This document shows positions 1 to 7,049 of a stretch of DNA of 8,698 bases, one piece after another. A model generated the notes under the pieces. It was given only the letters and a program-made list of their open reading frames with translations. It had not been told where the DNA came from and made no database searches. The DNA is from UBA7805 sp036146215. GTDB lineage: Bacteria > Planctomycetota > Planctomycetia > Pirellulales > UBA7805. Each line of letters starts with the position of its first letter. Position 1 is the stretch's first letter. Where the stretch lies: assembly GCA_036146215.1 (NCBI GenBank), contig JAYYJN010000296.1, forward strand, positions 1-8,698. The letters are read 5' to 3'. A program made the position numbers and the translations under genes.

Positions 1-457
1 CGAGTTACTCAAGGCTGTTGAAGAGGATCCAAGCGACGCAGACGTGTTAATTGCGATATATCGACTGCCAAATCAGACCGTTGAAGAGAATTCAAAAACA
101 ATAGACAGGATTGAGACTGCGATCGATTCATTTCGAGAGCAAATTCGAAAAACACCGAATTCAGCGATGGCACTCAATCAATTTGCTTGGCTTGTGGGGA
201 ACACACTTGGTGAAGAGAATATTCAACTTGCAGAGGAAGCCATTCGGAATTCACACAGGTCACTTGAGATCAAACCGGGTGCCGCCGGATACCTCGACAC
301 GCTCGGCAGGTGCTATTATGCCAAAGGAGACCTCGAAAAGGCGGTCCGCTTTCAACGGGAGGCGGCACAACTCGATCCGCACTCAGGTCTCATCCGCGAG
401 CAACTTGAACTATTCGAAGCGGCTAAAGAGCAAAACCAGCGCAAAGATGCATCATGA
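1..457 (+). CDS. TPR-repeat protein, C-terminal part (5' end outside window)
   Basis: This is the C-terminal end of a tetratricopeptide-repeat protein. The frame is open from base 2, where it reads ELLKAVEEDPSDAD, so the GTG at 44 is not the true start and the gene begins upstream of the window. At least one clear TPR is visible near the end: YLDTLGRCYYAKGDLEKAVRFQ followed by AAQLDP has the W/L-G-Y-A-F-A-P spacing of the 34-residue helix pair. A weaker unit (ALNQFAWLV, then AEEAIRNSHRSLEIKPG) precedes it. TPR arrays bind other proteins; no catalytic motif is visible here. The stop overlaps the next start by 4 bases (ATGA), so this gene and the DUF2752 gene are probably co-transcribed and translationally coupled. 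Partner and specific role are unknown because the N-terminal part is missing. The TPR call is secure; any function beyond scaffolding would be a guess. Confidence 0.85.
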   Translation, partial: ELLKAVEEDPSDADVLIAIYRLPNQTVEENSKTIDRIETAIDSFREQIRKTPNSAMALNQFAWLVGNTLGEENIQLAEEAIRNSHRSLEIKPGAAGYLDTLGRCYYAKGDLEKAVRFQREAAQLDPHSGLIREQLELFEAAKEQNQRKDAS

Positions 458-957
458 CCTCTGATTCTCGAATTTTTGGTGTAGCCGAATCGCCCTCGAA
501 AAGCTTGACCGTCGATGACACCAAATTTGATCTTACCCAACGCTCAGCGCGAATGCGATATCACGGCATCCTACTGATCGTAGCGCTGCTCATCATCGCC
601 CTGTCAGGTTGGCTGCAGTTGAAAAATTCGGAAGAAATCCAAATCCCTTTCTGGGGAACGCTTCCCGGACTGTGCAGTTGGAAAAATTTAATAGGCATTG
701 AATGCCCCGGTTGTGGCTTGACTCGATGTTTTGTTGAAATCGGGCATGGTCATTGGAGTAATGCATGGCGTTACAATCCCGCAGGATTTCTTCTTTTTAG
801 TATCGTACTCTATCAAATTCCTTTTCGCGGAATTCAATTGTGGCGGTTACGTGATGGTAGACGGGATGCAAGACACCACACGAGATGTATCAATCTGACT
901 GCCTGGGGTGTTATAACGACACTGATAGTCCAATGGACATTTAAACATTTTGTCTAA
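454..957 (+). CDS. DUF2752 family small membrane protein
   Basis: This is a 167-residue protein of the DUF2752 family. The diagnostic motif CPGCGLTR lies at residues 84-91, preceded by another cysteine (C74) and followed by a conserved-looking stretch (HWSNAWRYNPAG, 100-111). Three hydrophobic segments are visible, at about 38-55, 108-123 and 148-163, so it is probably an inner-membrane protein with the CxxC motif near the first membrane segment. The family has no established function as far as I know; the CPGC pair suggests metal binding or a redox role, which is inference. The ATG at 454 overlaps the TPR gene stop (ATGA). An in-frame ATG at 553 (residue 34, just before the first membrane segment) is an alternative start that would shorten the charged N-terminal tail. 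It converges with the radical SAM gene, leaving only 8 bases between the two stops. Confidence 0.85.
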   Translation: MTSDSRIFGVAESPSKSLTVDDTKFDLTQRSARMRYHGILLIVALLIIALSGWLQLKNSEEIQIPFWGTLPGLCSWKNLIGIECPGCGLTRCFVEIGHGHWSNAWRYNPAGFLLFSIVLYQIPFRGIQLWRLRDGRRDARHHTRCINLTAWGVITTLIVQWTFKHFV

Positions 958-965
958 GCGCTGAA

Positions 966-2195
966 CTAAAGAAAGAAATCGGTGATTTCATCGGTCACCT
1001 GAATCTGATCTAGCTTTTCAGGATGGTCGATCAAGGCCTGTAACCACCAATTTGTTCCGTTGTAAAGACAGGTCACGTTAGCGCACTCTTTTGAGGCATC
1101 AAATTCGTCGAGCAATTTAAGCGTCTGTTGAGTGGTTGCTTCTGTGGCCTCTTGATCACAATAGGCTACCGGCCCTGCGATTCGGGCCGCGGCGACGCCT
1201 CGATACCCCGGACAGTTAAACAAACCGAGGGGAGTCAAAACCTGACGAAGGGCTTGCATATGGCATCGCTTGGGTTGCCGTGTGAAATCTTTCCACGATT
1301 TCTCCTCCAGTAACCGTAAGTTGGTGCTTTCTACAATCTTAAAACATTCCGTTTCCAGCTTTTTCGCGTCGTTGACAGCCGCACGTATCTTGGCAATCAC
1401 TTGATCGAGTGCATCTTCTGCTGAGCTGGGATTCATCACCTCTGCATTGTTTTCTTCCTGTCGGACAAGAAACGGCTTCACTGAAAAATAATCGAAACCA
1501 AAAGCGCGGGCTCGACCCGCAGCAATCACCAACTCATCAATATTTTCAATGACTGCGACTTGATCTCTGGCTGCGCCGCGCCAGGTCACAATGAAAGAAT
1601 ACCCGATCTGAATCTCCGGATTGGCTTCCTTCATTTTTGGAACCCATTCGCAAATTTCATCCAAAGAGATCGGTTTTCTTGGCTTGTGCATCGCCTGAAA
1701 CGTGGAATCGGTTCCTGCGTCGAGAGAAAGGCGAATCCAATCTGGTCGCTTAAGAAATTCGCACGCCGCAAGCAGTCTGTCACCCCGACTCCCATTGCTG
1801 ACGATCGCGACCTGCTGATTAAGCTGCTTTAAATACTGCACCATTTCCACAAAACGAGGATAGACAGTTGGCTCTCCACCGCCAATAAGAATGACCGATT
1901 TCATTCCCTTATCTGCCAACTCTTTCAGCGAAGCACATAGTTGCTCTTCGTCATACTTGACACCTGAATTGAGAATATCCCAATCAATGCAATGATCACA
2001 GCGATAATTGCACGCTGTGGTAAGATCGAGATTGATGGAAAGTGGCACGATGCTTCGAGTTGGAGACTGATTTCGCCTCGTTGACTCTGCGGCGCTATCG
2101 ACCTGCTGAGATTGAACATATCCGCGAACTTGGTCCCAAACAGGACGTTGGCGCAATTTCAATTGAAAATTGTGGTAATCGTGTGCACCATCCAT
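966..2195 (-). CDS. Radical SAM protein with C-terminal cysteine cluster
   Basis: This is a 409-residue radical SAM enzyme. The CxxxCxxC motif that holds the 4Fe-4S cluster is CNYRCDHC at residues 62-69, following the beta strand ISINLDLTT-like region (about 52-60). GGGEPT at 105-110 matches the SAM-binding GGEP motif, and SNGS (133-136) and RLSLDAG (155-161) fit later strands of the barrel. The C-terminal third carries further cysteines (C311, C328 in LFNCPGYRG, C346, C371, C376), spaced like an auxiliary-cluster (SPASM or twitch-like) region. Such domains are common in enzymes that modify peptides or other large substrates. No precursor peptide or partner enzyme is recognisable nearby, so the substrate is unknown. 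The ATG at 2195 has no obvious Shine-Dalgarno sequence, but no better start is visible and the N-terminus leads sensibly into the domain. The gene diverges from the glycosyltransferase-methyltransferase fusion. Confidence 0.88.
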   Translation of the reverse strand: MDGAHDYHNFQLKLRQRPVWDQVRGYVQSQQVDSAAESTRRNQSPTRSIVPLSINLDLTTACNYRCDHCIDWDILNSGVKYDEEQLCASLKELADKGMKSVILIGGGEPTVYPRFVEMVQYLKQLNQQVAIVSNGSRGDRLLAACEFLKRPDWIRLSLDAGTDSTFQAMHKPRKPISLDEICEWVPKMKEANPEIQIGYSFIVTWRGAARDQVAVIENIDELVIAAGRARAFGFDYFSVKPFLVRQEENNAEVMNPSSAEDALDQVIAKIRAAVNDAKKLETECFKIVESTNLRLLEEKSWKDFTRQPKRCHMQALRQVLTPLGLFNCPGYRGVAAARIAGPVAYCDQEATEATTQQTLKLLDEFDASKECANVTCLYNGTNWWLQALIDHPEKLDQIQVTDEITDFFL

Positions 2196-2246
2196 GGTGA
2201 AGTACGCTGTATATGAGAAATGTTCTGAAAATCCATCCGAGCCGGC

Positions 2247-2278
2247 AAAAGCAATCGCCAGATCTTCGGTGCTTTTTT
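2247..2278. repeat. Inverted repeat with T-run in divergent intergenic region
   Basis: AAAAGCA (2247-2253) is the exact reverse complement of TGCTTTT (2270-2276), and the right arm runs into six Ts (2273-2278). Part of the 16-base interior can pair further (GCC with GGT), with a bulge. Read on the plus strand this resembles a weak intrinsic terminator. It lies in the gap between two divergent genes, where a plus-strand terminator has no obvious upstream gene, so it could instead act in the leader of the fusion gene or be chance. Low confidence in any function. Confidence 0.3.
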
Positions 2279-2454
2279 ATAGGTAAGAAGAGCGAGGATT
2301 CACAATAGACATTCCTGTGTCAGCGCTGGTTTGGGTGAAAAAGAAGGATAATTCGCATTTGGAGCGACATCTCCTTGGACTATATTACCCTCATCATGTT
2401 TTACGAAATCACGGAAAAGGCTATCGCTTCTTCCTCCGCACCTGCTTTCTTCTG

Positions 2455-4161
2455 ATGCGTCAAAAACTCACCGTGCTGATTCCCTGTAAAGACGAGGTTA
2501 AACAGATTGCCTCGTGCATCGCATCATTGGGAAACGTAGCTGATGAAATTTTGGTTGCTGACTCAGGTTCCACCGATGGAACGCTCGAATACATCGAGCA
2601 TGCCGCTCGTGCAGCGCCTTCTATGCGAATCATTCAGCGTGAATACATCGATCCATCCAACTTTAAAAACTGGGCGATTCCACATGCATCTCACCCGTGG
2701 ATTCTTGCGCTCGATGCAGATGAGCGACTCACAGAAAACCTACGAGAGGAAATCAAGCAGGCCCTAAGTACCGAACCTATCTTTGATGCGTATCAGATTC
2801 CTCGCAAAAATATCTTTCTCGGAAAGATGGTTCGCTTTAGCGGTTGGCAAAACGATGCACCTTTTCGACTATTTCATCGCGATAGATGCCGATACGATCA
2901 GCGACGAATCCACGAGCATCTGCTGGTTGCGCGGGGAAAAACAGCAACCATGAAAGCATCGATTCAACATGATGCGGGCGATTCATTGGAGGAAATATTC
3001 GCCAAAAGCATTCGTTATGGCTCCTCGGGTGCCGATGACCTGAAAGAGGCAGGAAAAGATTCGCAAGCGATTGCATTCATTGTGCGACCGCTGTTTCGTT
3101 TTTTTCGACATTACCTCTGGAAACAGGGATTCCGGGATGGATCGGTCGGTCTTTTGCTTTCCTGTCTTGCTGCACAAGGCGCATTCATCAAATACGCGTT
3201 ACTTTGGTCGCAGCGTCATCAGCATCATTCAACGCGTCAAACGGCAGCAAAAACGTTGAGGGAACGATTCACGACATCAATGAATGAAGTAAGCGAATCG
3301 CCCGCGTCCACGACAGACAATCGGGCCGAAAACGAAAGCAACTCGCAATTCGCCCACAAGGAATCGGCAAAGCAGCCCCGCCCATTGACCATGCCCGGCA
3401 TCCATCAAAAAGTACAGGCAGTGGTCGATCCATTGCCACGTGGCTCCCTGCTTGATGTGGGTGCCGGTGAAGGGGCTTTCTCCAAATGGGCGGATGTCAA
3501 TGGTTTCGCGGTACACGCCACCGATGTCAACGAAAAAGAATTTTGTCTTAGAGATATCCCGTTTACGCAAACCAATTTTAATGGCCGCTGGCCATTTAAG
3601 GATGATACATTTGATCTGGTCGTTTCGATTGAGGTCCTGGAGCATGTCGAAAATCATTATCACTTCATCAGCGAGTGTTGCCGTATCTGTAAACCGACGG
3701 GTCGCATTGTGATGAGCACGCCCAATTGTCATTCGATTGAGTCGAGGCTCAACGTCTTGCTCAGCGGATTTGATGATTGTGCGCCTCGACCGATCAACTA
3801 CAGCGAGAATGATCCCGATCAAATCTATATGGAACATATTCACCCCGCACCTTTGGCCAATATTGAACTCGGTCTTCGGCGATGTGGGTTTGAAATTGAG
3901 TCAGCTGCATTTAATCGGCACCGGAAACTTTCATCGGCACTGCTGCCAGTCGCTTACCCACTTATTTGGTGGCGTACATATCGGCAATTGATTCTCAGCG
4001 AAAAGAATTTAGTTGCACGCGAACGGAATCGGAAGTTACTACAACTTTTTTTAAACAAAGGCCTGTTGACCGGCAGAGTTTCTATTTTTACTTGCCGTCA
4101 AATCGAACAAAACGTTGCAGCTCAACCTGCAGACTGGAAGACATTCCGACATTCGGCATAA
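2455..4161 (+). CDS. Family 2 glycosyltransferase fused to SAM-dependent methyltransferase
   Basis: One continuous frame encodes two enzymes (568 residues from the ATG at 2455). The N-terminal half is a WaaE/KdtX-like GT-A family 2 glycosyltransferase: LTVLIPCKDE (5-14), DSGSTDGT (36-43), the metal-binding LDADE (86-90), GWQND (130-134) and IHEHL (152-156), with a hydrophobic stretch at about 229-251. A polar linker (about 254-311) leads to a class I methyltransferase with motif I LLDVGAGEG (332-340), an acidic ATD (355-357), IEVLEHV (392-398) and STPN (421-424). By family, the first half adds a sugar, as in lipopolysaccharide core, and the second methylates a small molecule or sugar; that both act on the same glycan is inference. 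The frame is open back to a GTG at 2317, but the extra 46 residues look unlike protein sequence of this family, and the domain begins right after the ATG. Neither start has a clear ribosome-binding site. The gene converges with the family 4 glycosyltransferase, 12 bases away. Confidence 0.88.
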   Translation: MRQKLTVLIPCKDEVKQIASCIASLGNVADEILVADSGSTDGTLEYIEHAARAAPSMRIIQREYIDPSNFKNWAIPHASHPWILALDADERLTENLREEIKQALSTEPIFDAYQIPRKNIFLGKMVRFSGWQNDAPFRLFHRDRCRYDQRRIHEHLLVARGKTATMKASIQHDAGDSLEEIFAKSIRYGSSGADDLKEAGKDSQAIAFIVRPLFRFFRHYLWKQGFRDGSVGLLLSCLAAQGAFIKYALLWSQRHQHHSTRQTAAKTLRERFTTSMNEVSESPASTTDNRAENESNSQFAHKESAKQPRPLTMPGIHQKVQAVVDPLPRGSLLDVGAGEGAFSKWADVNGFAVHATDVNEKEFCLRDIPFTQTNFNGRWPFKDDTFDLVVSIEVLEHVENHYHFISECCRICKPTGRIVMSTPNCHSIESRLNVLLSGFDDCAPRPINYSENDPDQIYMEHIHPAPLANIELGLRRCGFEIESAAFNRHRKLSSALLPVAYPLIWWRTYRQLILSEKNLVARERNRKLLQLFLNKGLLTGRVSIFTCRQIEQNVAAQPADWKTFRHSA

Positions 4162-4173
4162 ACGATCGGCACT

Positions 4174-5295
4174 TCATGCACAACGTTTGACAGGCGTTGT
4201 GAGCCAATTTCTGTAGGCGGAAATAGTTCCCTCGACCATTTGGCAATGCGTGAAGTTTGAGGCCAAATGCTTACTTGCCCGCAATGCAAGGTTCTTTGCC
4301 TTTGCAGGTTGTGAGAGCGCATCTATGATTCCGTTGCAAAGCAGTTGACTGTTCTTCGGTGGGACCACATAAGCGTATGGACCGCCCTCGCAATCGTATC
4401 CTACAGCGTCTTTTATCCCGCCAGCAGACGTAGTCACGACCGGTATACTCTGACCCATGGCATCAAGCAACGAAGTGCACAGACCTTCTTCAATGGAGGG
4501 CATGACAAATAGATCTGCGGCACATAGCAGGTCGGAGATGTCAGTCCGATAGCCGAGGAAATGGACACGATTCGCAATTCCTAGATCGGCCACCTGATTG
4601 CAAAGAGACGTTTTTAATTCCCCCTGTCCCACCAGAGCAAGATGCGCTTCCGGGAATCTCTCGAATATTTGAGGCATCCCAGCCAGTAAATGGGCATGCC
4701 CTTTGCAGGTCGTTAATGAAGCCACGGTTAAAAGCAATTTTTCGTTATTCTGTAGACCTAAAATTTGACGGCCTCGCTCGCGACTTCCGCCGCGCATCCT
4801 ATCTCGATCAATCCCACTATGAACCAATCGCAGTTTGCTCTCAGGGATACCGGCTTTTCTACAAACTTCCATAACTGCCGTGGATATTCCAATGACTCCA
4901 TCGGCAAAGTGGCAAAATTTGGCTGGTGAGCGAATCGGAAACACCACGCGGCGCGAAGCGACGCGAAGGGGCCTTCTGCCGAGGCCGAGCGTAGCCAACC
5001 CAACTGCGGTAAGACCATGTCCATCGTGTGCGTGCACTATGTCGGGGCGTACCTTGGCTACAAGCCGTCGAAGCGACCAGAGTGAATCTGGGCCACGTCC
5101 ACGACGTCGGAAAGTATGCACCGGAAAATGATTCGATTGCATCCTGCGGGCAAATGCACCATTCCTGCGGGCCACAACCACCGATCGGTGTCCCCGTTGC
5201 CGCAACCCCGCTGCCAAATAAAAAGCCTGCTGCTCACCCCCCTGCCAACCGAGTTCGGTGGAAATGTGCAGTACAGTGAGAGGCGATGTTTTCAT
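4174..5295 (-). CDS. Family 4 (GT-B) glycosyltransferase
   Basis: This is a 373-residue GT-B fold glycosyltransferase of family 4. The N-terminal acceptor domain opens with VLHISTELGWQGGEQQ (8-23), whose glycine-rich loop is typical, and contains VHAHDGHG (87-94). The donor-binding C-terminal domain shows VASLTTCKGH (191-200, with the usual lysine-glycine), LVGQGE (221-226), VHFLGY (244-249) and PSIEEGLCTSLLDAM (266-280). The latter is the E-x7-E region that contacts the nucleotide sugar; the second glutamate is replaced by aspartate (D278), a conservative change. The enzyme transfers a sugar from a nucleotide donor to a growing glycan at the cytoplasmic face of the inner membrane; donor and acceptor cannot be read from sequence. 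The frame is open upstream to a GTG at 5394, but the 33 extra residues precede the natural MKTSPLTVLHIS start, so the ATG at 5295 is preferred. It diverges from the family 9 gene with about 146 bases between starts. Confidence 0.9.
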   Translation of the reverse strand: MKTSPLTVLHISTELGWQGGEQQAFYLAAGLRQRGHRSVVVARRNGAFARRMQSNHFPVHTFRRRGRGPDSLWSLRRLVAKVRPDIVHAHDGHGLTAVGLATLGLGRRPLRVASRRVVFPIRSPAKFCHFADGVIGISTAVMEVCRKAGIPESKLRLVHSGIDRDRMRGGSRERGRQILGLQNNEKLLLTVASLTTCKGHAHLLAGMPQIFERFPEAHLALVGQGELKTSLCNQVADLGIANRVHFLGYRTDISDLLCAADLFVMPSIEEGLCTSLLDAMGQSIPVVTTSAGGIKDAVGYDCEGGPYAYVVPPKNSQLLCNGIIDALSQPAKAKNLALRASKHLASNFTHCQMVEGTISAYRNWLTTPVKRCA

Positions 5296-5441
5296 CCTAT
5301 AGCCGCCCAACAGCGACCCTAAACGCGAGGAAACGAGTGGTGAGTTAAAGATATCGCTCTTCAAGCATCGACCCAAGAGCAAAAATGCTAGCACACATTG
5401 AACTTGCAGACATCTCTCATGGCAGGCTACGCTCGCTCGTT

Positions 5442-6536
5442 ATGAAACTTGCCGTTTTTCTCCCCAATTGGGTCGGCGACGTCACGATGGCAACGCCGAC
5501 CCTCCAAGCCATTCGCTCACACTTCGGCACGCAGCTGAATTTACTCGGTGTGATGCGGCCCTATGTTGCCGATGTGCTGAGTGGAAGCGACTGGTTTGAT
5601 AAAAAGTTATTTTATGATCCGCGGTCTTCCGATCCACAACTCAGCGGTCGCAATCTCATTCGACGCTTGCAGGTGGAGAAACCGGATTCGATTCTGCTTC
5701 TAACAAATTCATTGCGAACTGGTGTTTTGGCTTGGCTCAGCGGAGCAAAGCAACGTATCGGTTATGCACAGTATGGCCGTGGACCACTACTCACCGACAA
5801 ACTGAAATTTGAAAAACAGGGCGGTCGTTTCGTGCCAGCTTCCACAATGCACGGTTATCTAAAATTGACGCGTTTTCTAGGATGCCCTCAAAACAAGCAA
5901 TGGCCTCTCCAACTCGAAACCAGCACCGCAGATGAACGTGCTGCGGACCTCGTCTGGAGGCGCCTTCATTTGCCCAGCGGATCTGAAACGATCATCTTCC
6001 ACAATGCCGGCGGCTGGGGTGGTCGAGCGGCGTCCAAGTCCTGGCCGGTAGACCATGCGGCAGAGCTTGCCGTAAAACTCGCGCGTGATCACGGATTGAC
6101 CGTTCTGTTTCTCTGCGGCCCACAAGAGCGTGCAATGGCAGCAAAAACCGTTCTGGCCGCATCGCATCCAAGAGTTAAAAGCCTTGCGGACCAGTCTCTG
6201 AGTATCGGGCTCTCAAAAGCTTGTATTCGGCGAAGTCGATTGATGGTGAGCAGCGACAGTGGGCCTCGGCATTTTGCTGCTGCGTTCGGGATACCGCTGG
6301 TAACACTTTTTGGCCCTACGCACACCGCCTGGGGTGATACTGATTACGATCGAATGATCACACTGCAACATGAAGTGCCGTGTGGTCCGTGTATGCAGAA
6401 AACATGCCCGCTCGAGCATCATCAATGCATGCGAGAACTGACGGTCAAACGAGTATATGCGGCCGTGACCCAACTTCTCCACGCGCCTGCATCAGCGGTG
6501 ATGAGACAAAAGAATCCGCTGAGGATTTCTGCGTAG
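5442..6536 (+). CDS. Family 9 glycosyltransferase, lipopolysaccharide heptosyltransferase II-like
   Basis: This is a 364-residue family 9 glycosyltransferase resembling WaaF/WaaC heptosyltransferases. PNWVGDVTMATPTLQAIR (8-25) carries the N-terminal aspartate (D13) that is catalytic in characterised heptosyltransferases. IIFHNAGGWGGRAASKSWP (184-202) and VLFLCGP (221-227) belong to the donor domain, and SSDSGPRHFAAAFGIP (270-285) is the family's donor-binding signature. Near the C-terminus is a cysteine cluster (C314, C317, C322, C329, as CGPC...CP..HHQC) seen in many WaaF-type proteins. By family it adds an ADP-heptose-derived sugar to the inner core of lipopolysaccharide, although some family members use other sugars, so I give no gene symbol. 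The longest frame begins at an ATG at 5385, but the extra 19 residues do not resemble the family and MKLAVFLPNWVGD is the usual N-terminus. It ends 48 bases from the convergent BON-domain gene. Confidence 0.9.
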   Translation: MKLAVFLPNWVGDVTMATPTLQAIRSHFGTQLNLLGVMRPYVADVLSGSDWFDKKLFYDPRSSDPQLSGRNLIRRLQVEKPDSILLLTNSLRTGVLAWLSGAKQRIGYAQYGRGPLLTDKLKFEKQGGRFVPASTMHGYLKLTRFLGCPQNKQWPLQLETSTADERAADLVWRRLHLPSGSETIIFHNAGGWGGRAASKSWPVDHAAELAVKLARDHGLTVLFLCGPQERAMAAKTVLAASHPRVKSLADQSLSIGLSKACIRRSRLMVSSDSGPRHFAAAFGIPLVTLFGPTHTAWGDTDYDRMITLQHEVPCGPCMQKTCPLEHHQCMRELTVKRVYAAVTQLLHAPASAVMRQKNPLRISA

Positions 6537-6584
6537 CGGGCGATGGAGGTCCTGGTCCGCAGGAGACTCAAGTCGCTCCCGAGT

Positions 6585-6848
6585 TCAAAGAACCTCAATA
6601 CGATTGTCAACCGAAAAGTCTTCCGCCGCTCGCATCGCCGCGTGCTGGGCCAATTGATACGAATGAAAGTTGGAGCAGAATCCCTCGAGTACGACATGGG
6701 TACCGGTCATCACTACCGTGAGATTATGCACCCTTCCGCCCGTGTGTCGCCTTACGTCCCGACGAATTTGTGCCGTGAGTTCCTGAGTTCCGGAAGCCTC
6801 AGTTGGGGTCTTCAACGAATTCGGATCGATTGTATCCGTACTTTTCAT
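6585..6848 (-). CDS. Small BON-domain protein
   Basis: This 87-residue protein consists of a disordered-looking N-terminus (about 1-20, rich in S, T and P) and a single BON domain (about 22-87). The BON pattern is visible in the sequence: a first helix ELTAQIRRDVRRHT, the strand pair LTVVMTGTHVVLEGFCSN with its central glycine, then a helix SYQLAQHAAMRAAEDF and a closing strand VDNRIEVL. BON domains are usually found in envelope proteins and are thought to bind lipids or other proteins. Here there is no signal peptide or lipobox, so the protein appears cytoplasmic unless the true start is further upstream. The start at 6848 is supported by a well-placed ribosome-binding site. An opposing plus-strand frame over the same bases has no recognisable domain. 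Function in this organism is unknown. Confidence 0.75.
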   Translation of the reverse strand: MKSTDTIDPNSLKTPTEASGTQELTAQIRRDVRRHTGGRVHNLTVVMTGTHVVLEGFCSNFHSYQLAQHAAMRAAEDFSVDNRIEVL

Positions 6849-6857
6849 CGGTCCACA

Positions 6858-6864
6858 CTTCCTT
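6858..6864 (-). promoter_or_regulatory. Ribosome-binding site of the BON-domain gene
   Basis: Read on the minus strand this is AAGGAAG, a good Shine-Dalgarno match, 9 bases before the ATG at 6848. It is the clearest ribosome-binding site in the window and supports both the strand and the start chosen for this short gene. Confidence 0.6.
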
Positions 6865-7049
6865 TTTTGACCGTATTAGAATCGTGCCCCAAGCATCCAA
6901 GCTTGTGTCTCAAGTTTAGGATGGCTACCTTTTTTCGTCAACGGCGGACTGTGTGAAGTTTCAGTTAGAATTTTTATACTGTGCGGAGCAACGCGCGAGT
7001 CCAGCCCCACATTCCACAATCGGTTCACCTCAGCCGTGCTAGCAGCGAC

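Noticed and set aside
2317..2454. N-terminal extension of the fusion protein from a GTG
   Set aside because: The 46 residues have no family resemblance and the glycosyltransferase domain starts directly after the ATG at 2455. No ribosome-binding site sits at a proper distance from the GTG.
3277..3843. Minus-strand open frame of 188 residues
   Set aside because: It is antisense to the methyltransferase half of the fusion, which has intact motifs; the minus-strand translation matches no family I know.
5296..5394. N-terminal extension of the family 4 glycosyltransferase from a GTG, resembling a short hydrophobic leader
   Set aside because: It lacks a convincing membrane segment, cytoplasmic family 4 enzymes need no signal, and the conserved N-terminus begins at the ATG at 5295. 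It would also overlap the opposing frame of the family 9 gene.
6849..6873. CGGTC/GACCG five-base inverted repeat before the BON-domain start
   Set aside because: The arms are too short to be meaningful, and the sequence between them is accounted for by the ribosome-binding site.
6875..6880. TCTAAT on the minus strand as a -10 box for the BON-domain gene
   Set aside because: No -35 element is found at a normal 16-18 base spacing, so the match is not supportable.
6543..6956. Plus-strand open frame of 137 residues
   Set aside because: It lies antisense over the BON-domain gene, has biased R/S/H-rich composition and shows no domain. The minus-strand gene has both a recognisable fold and a ribosome-binding site.
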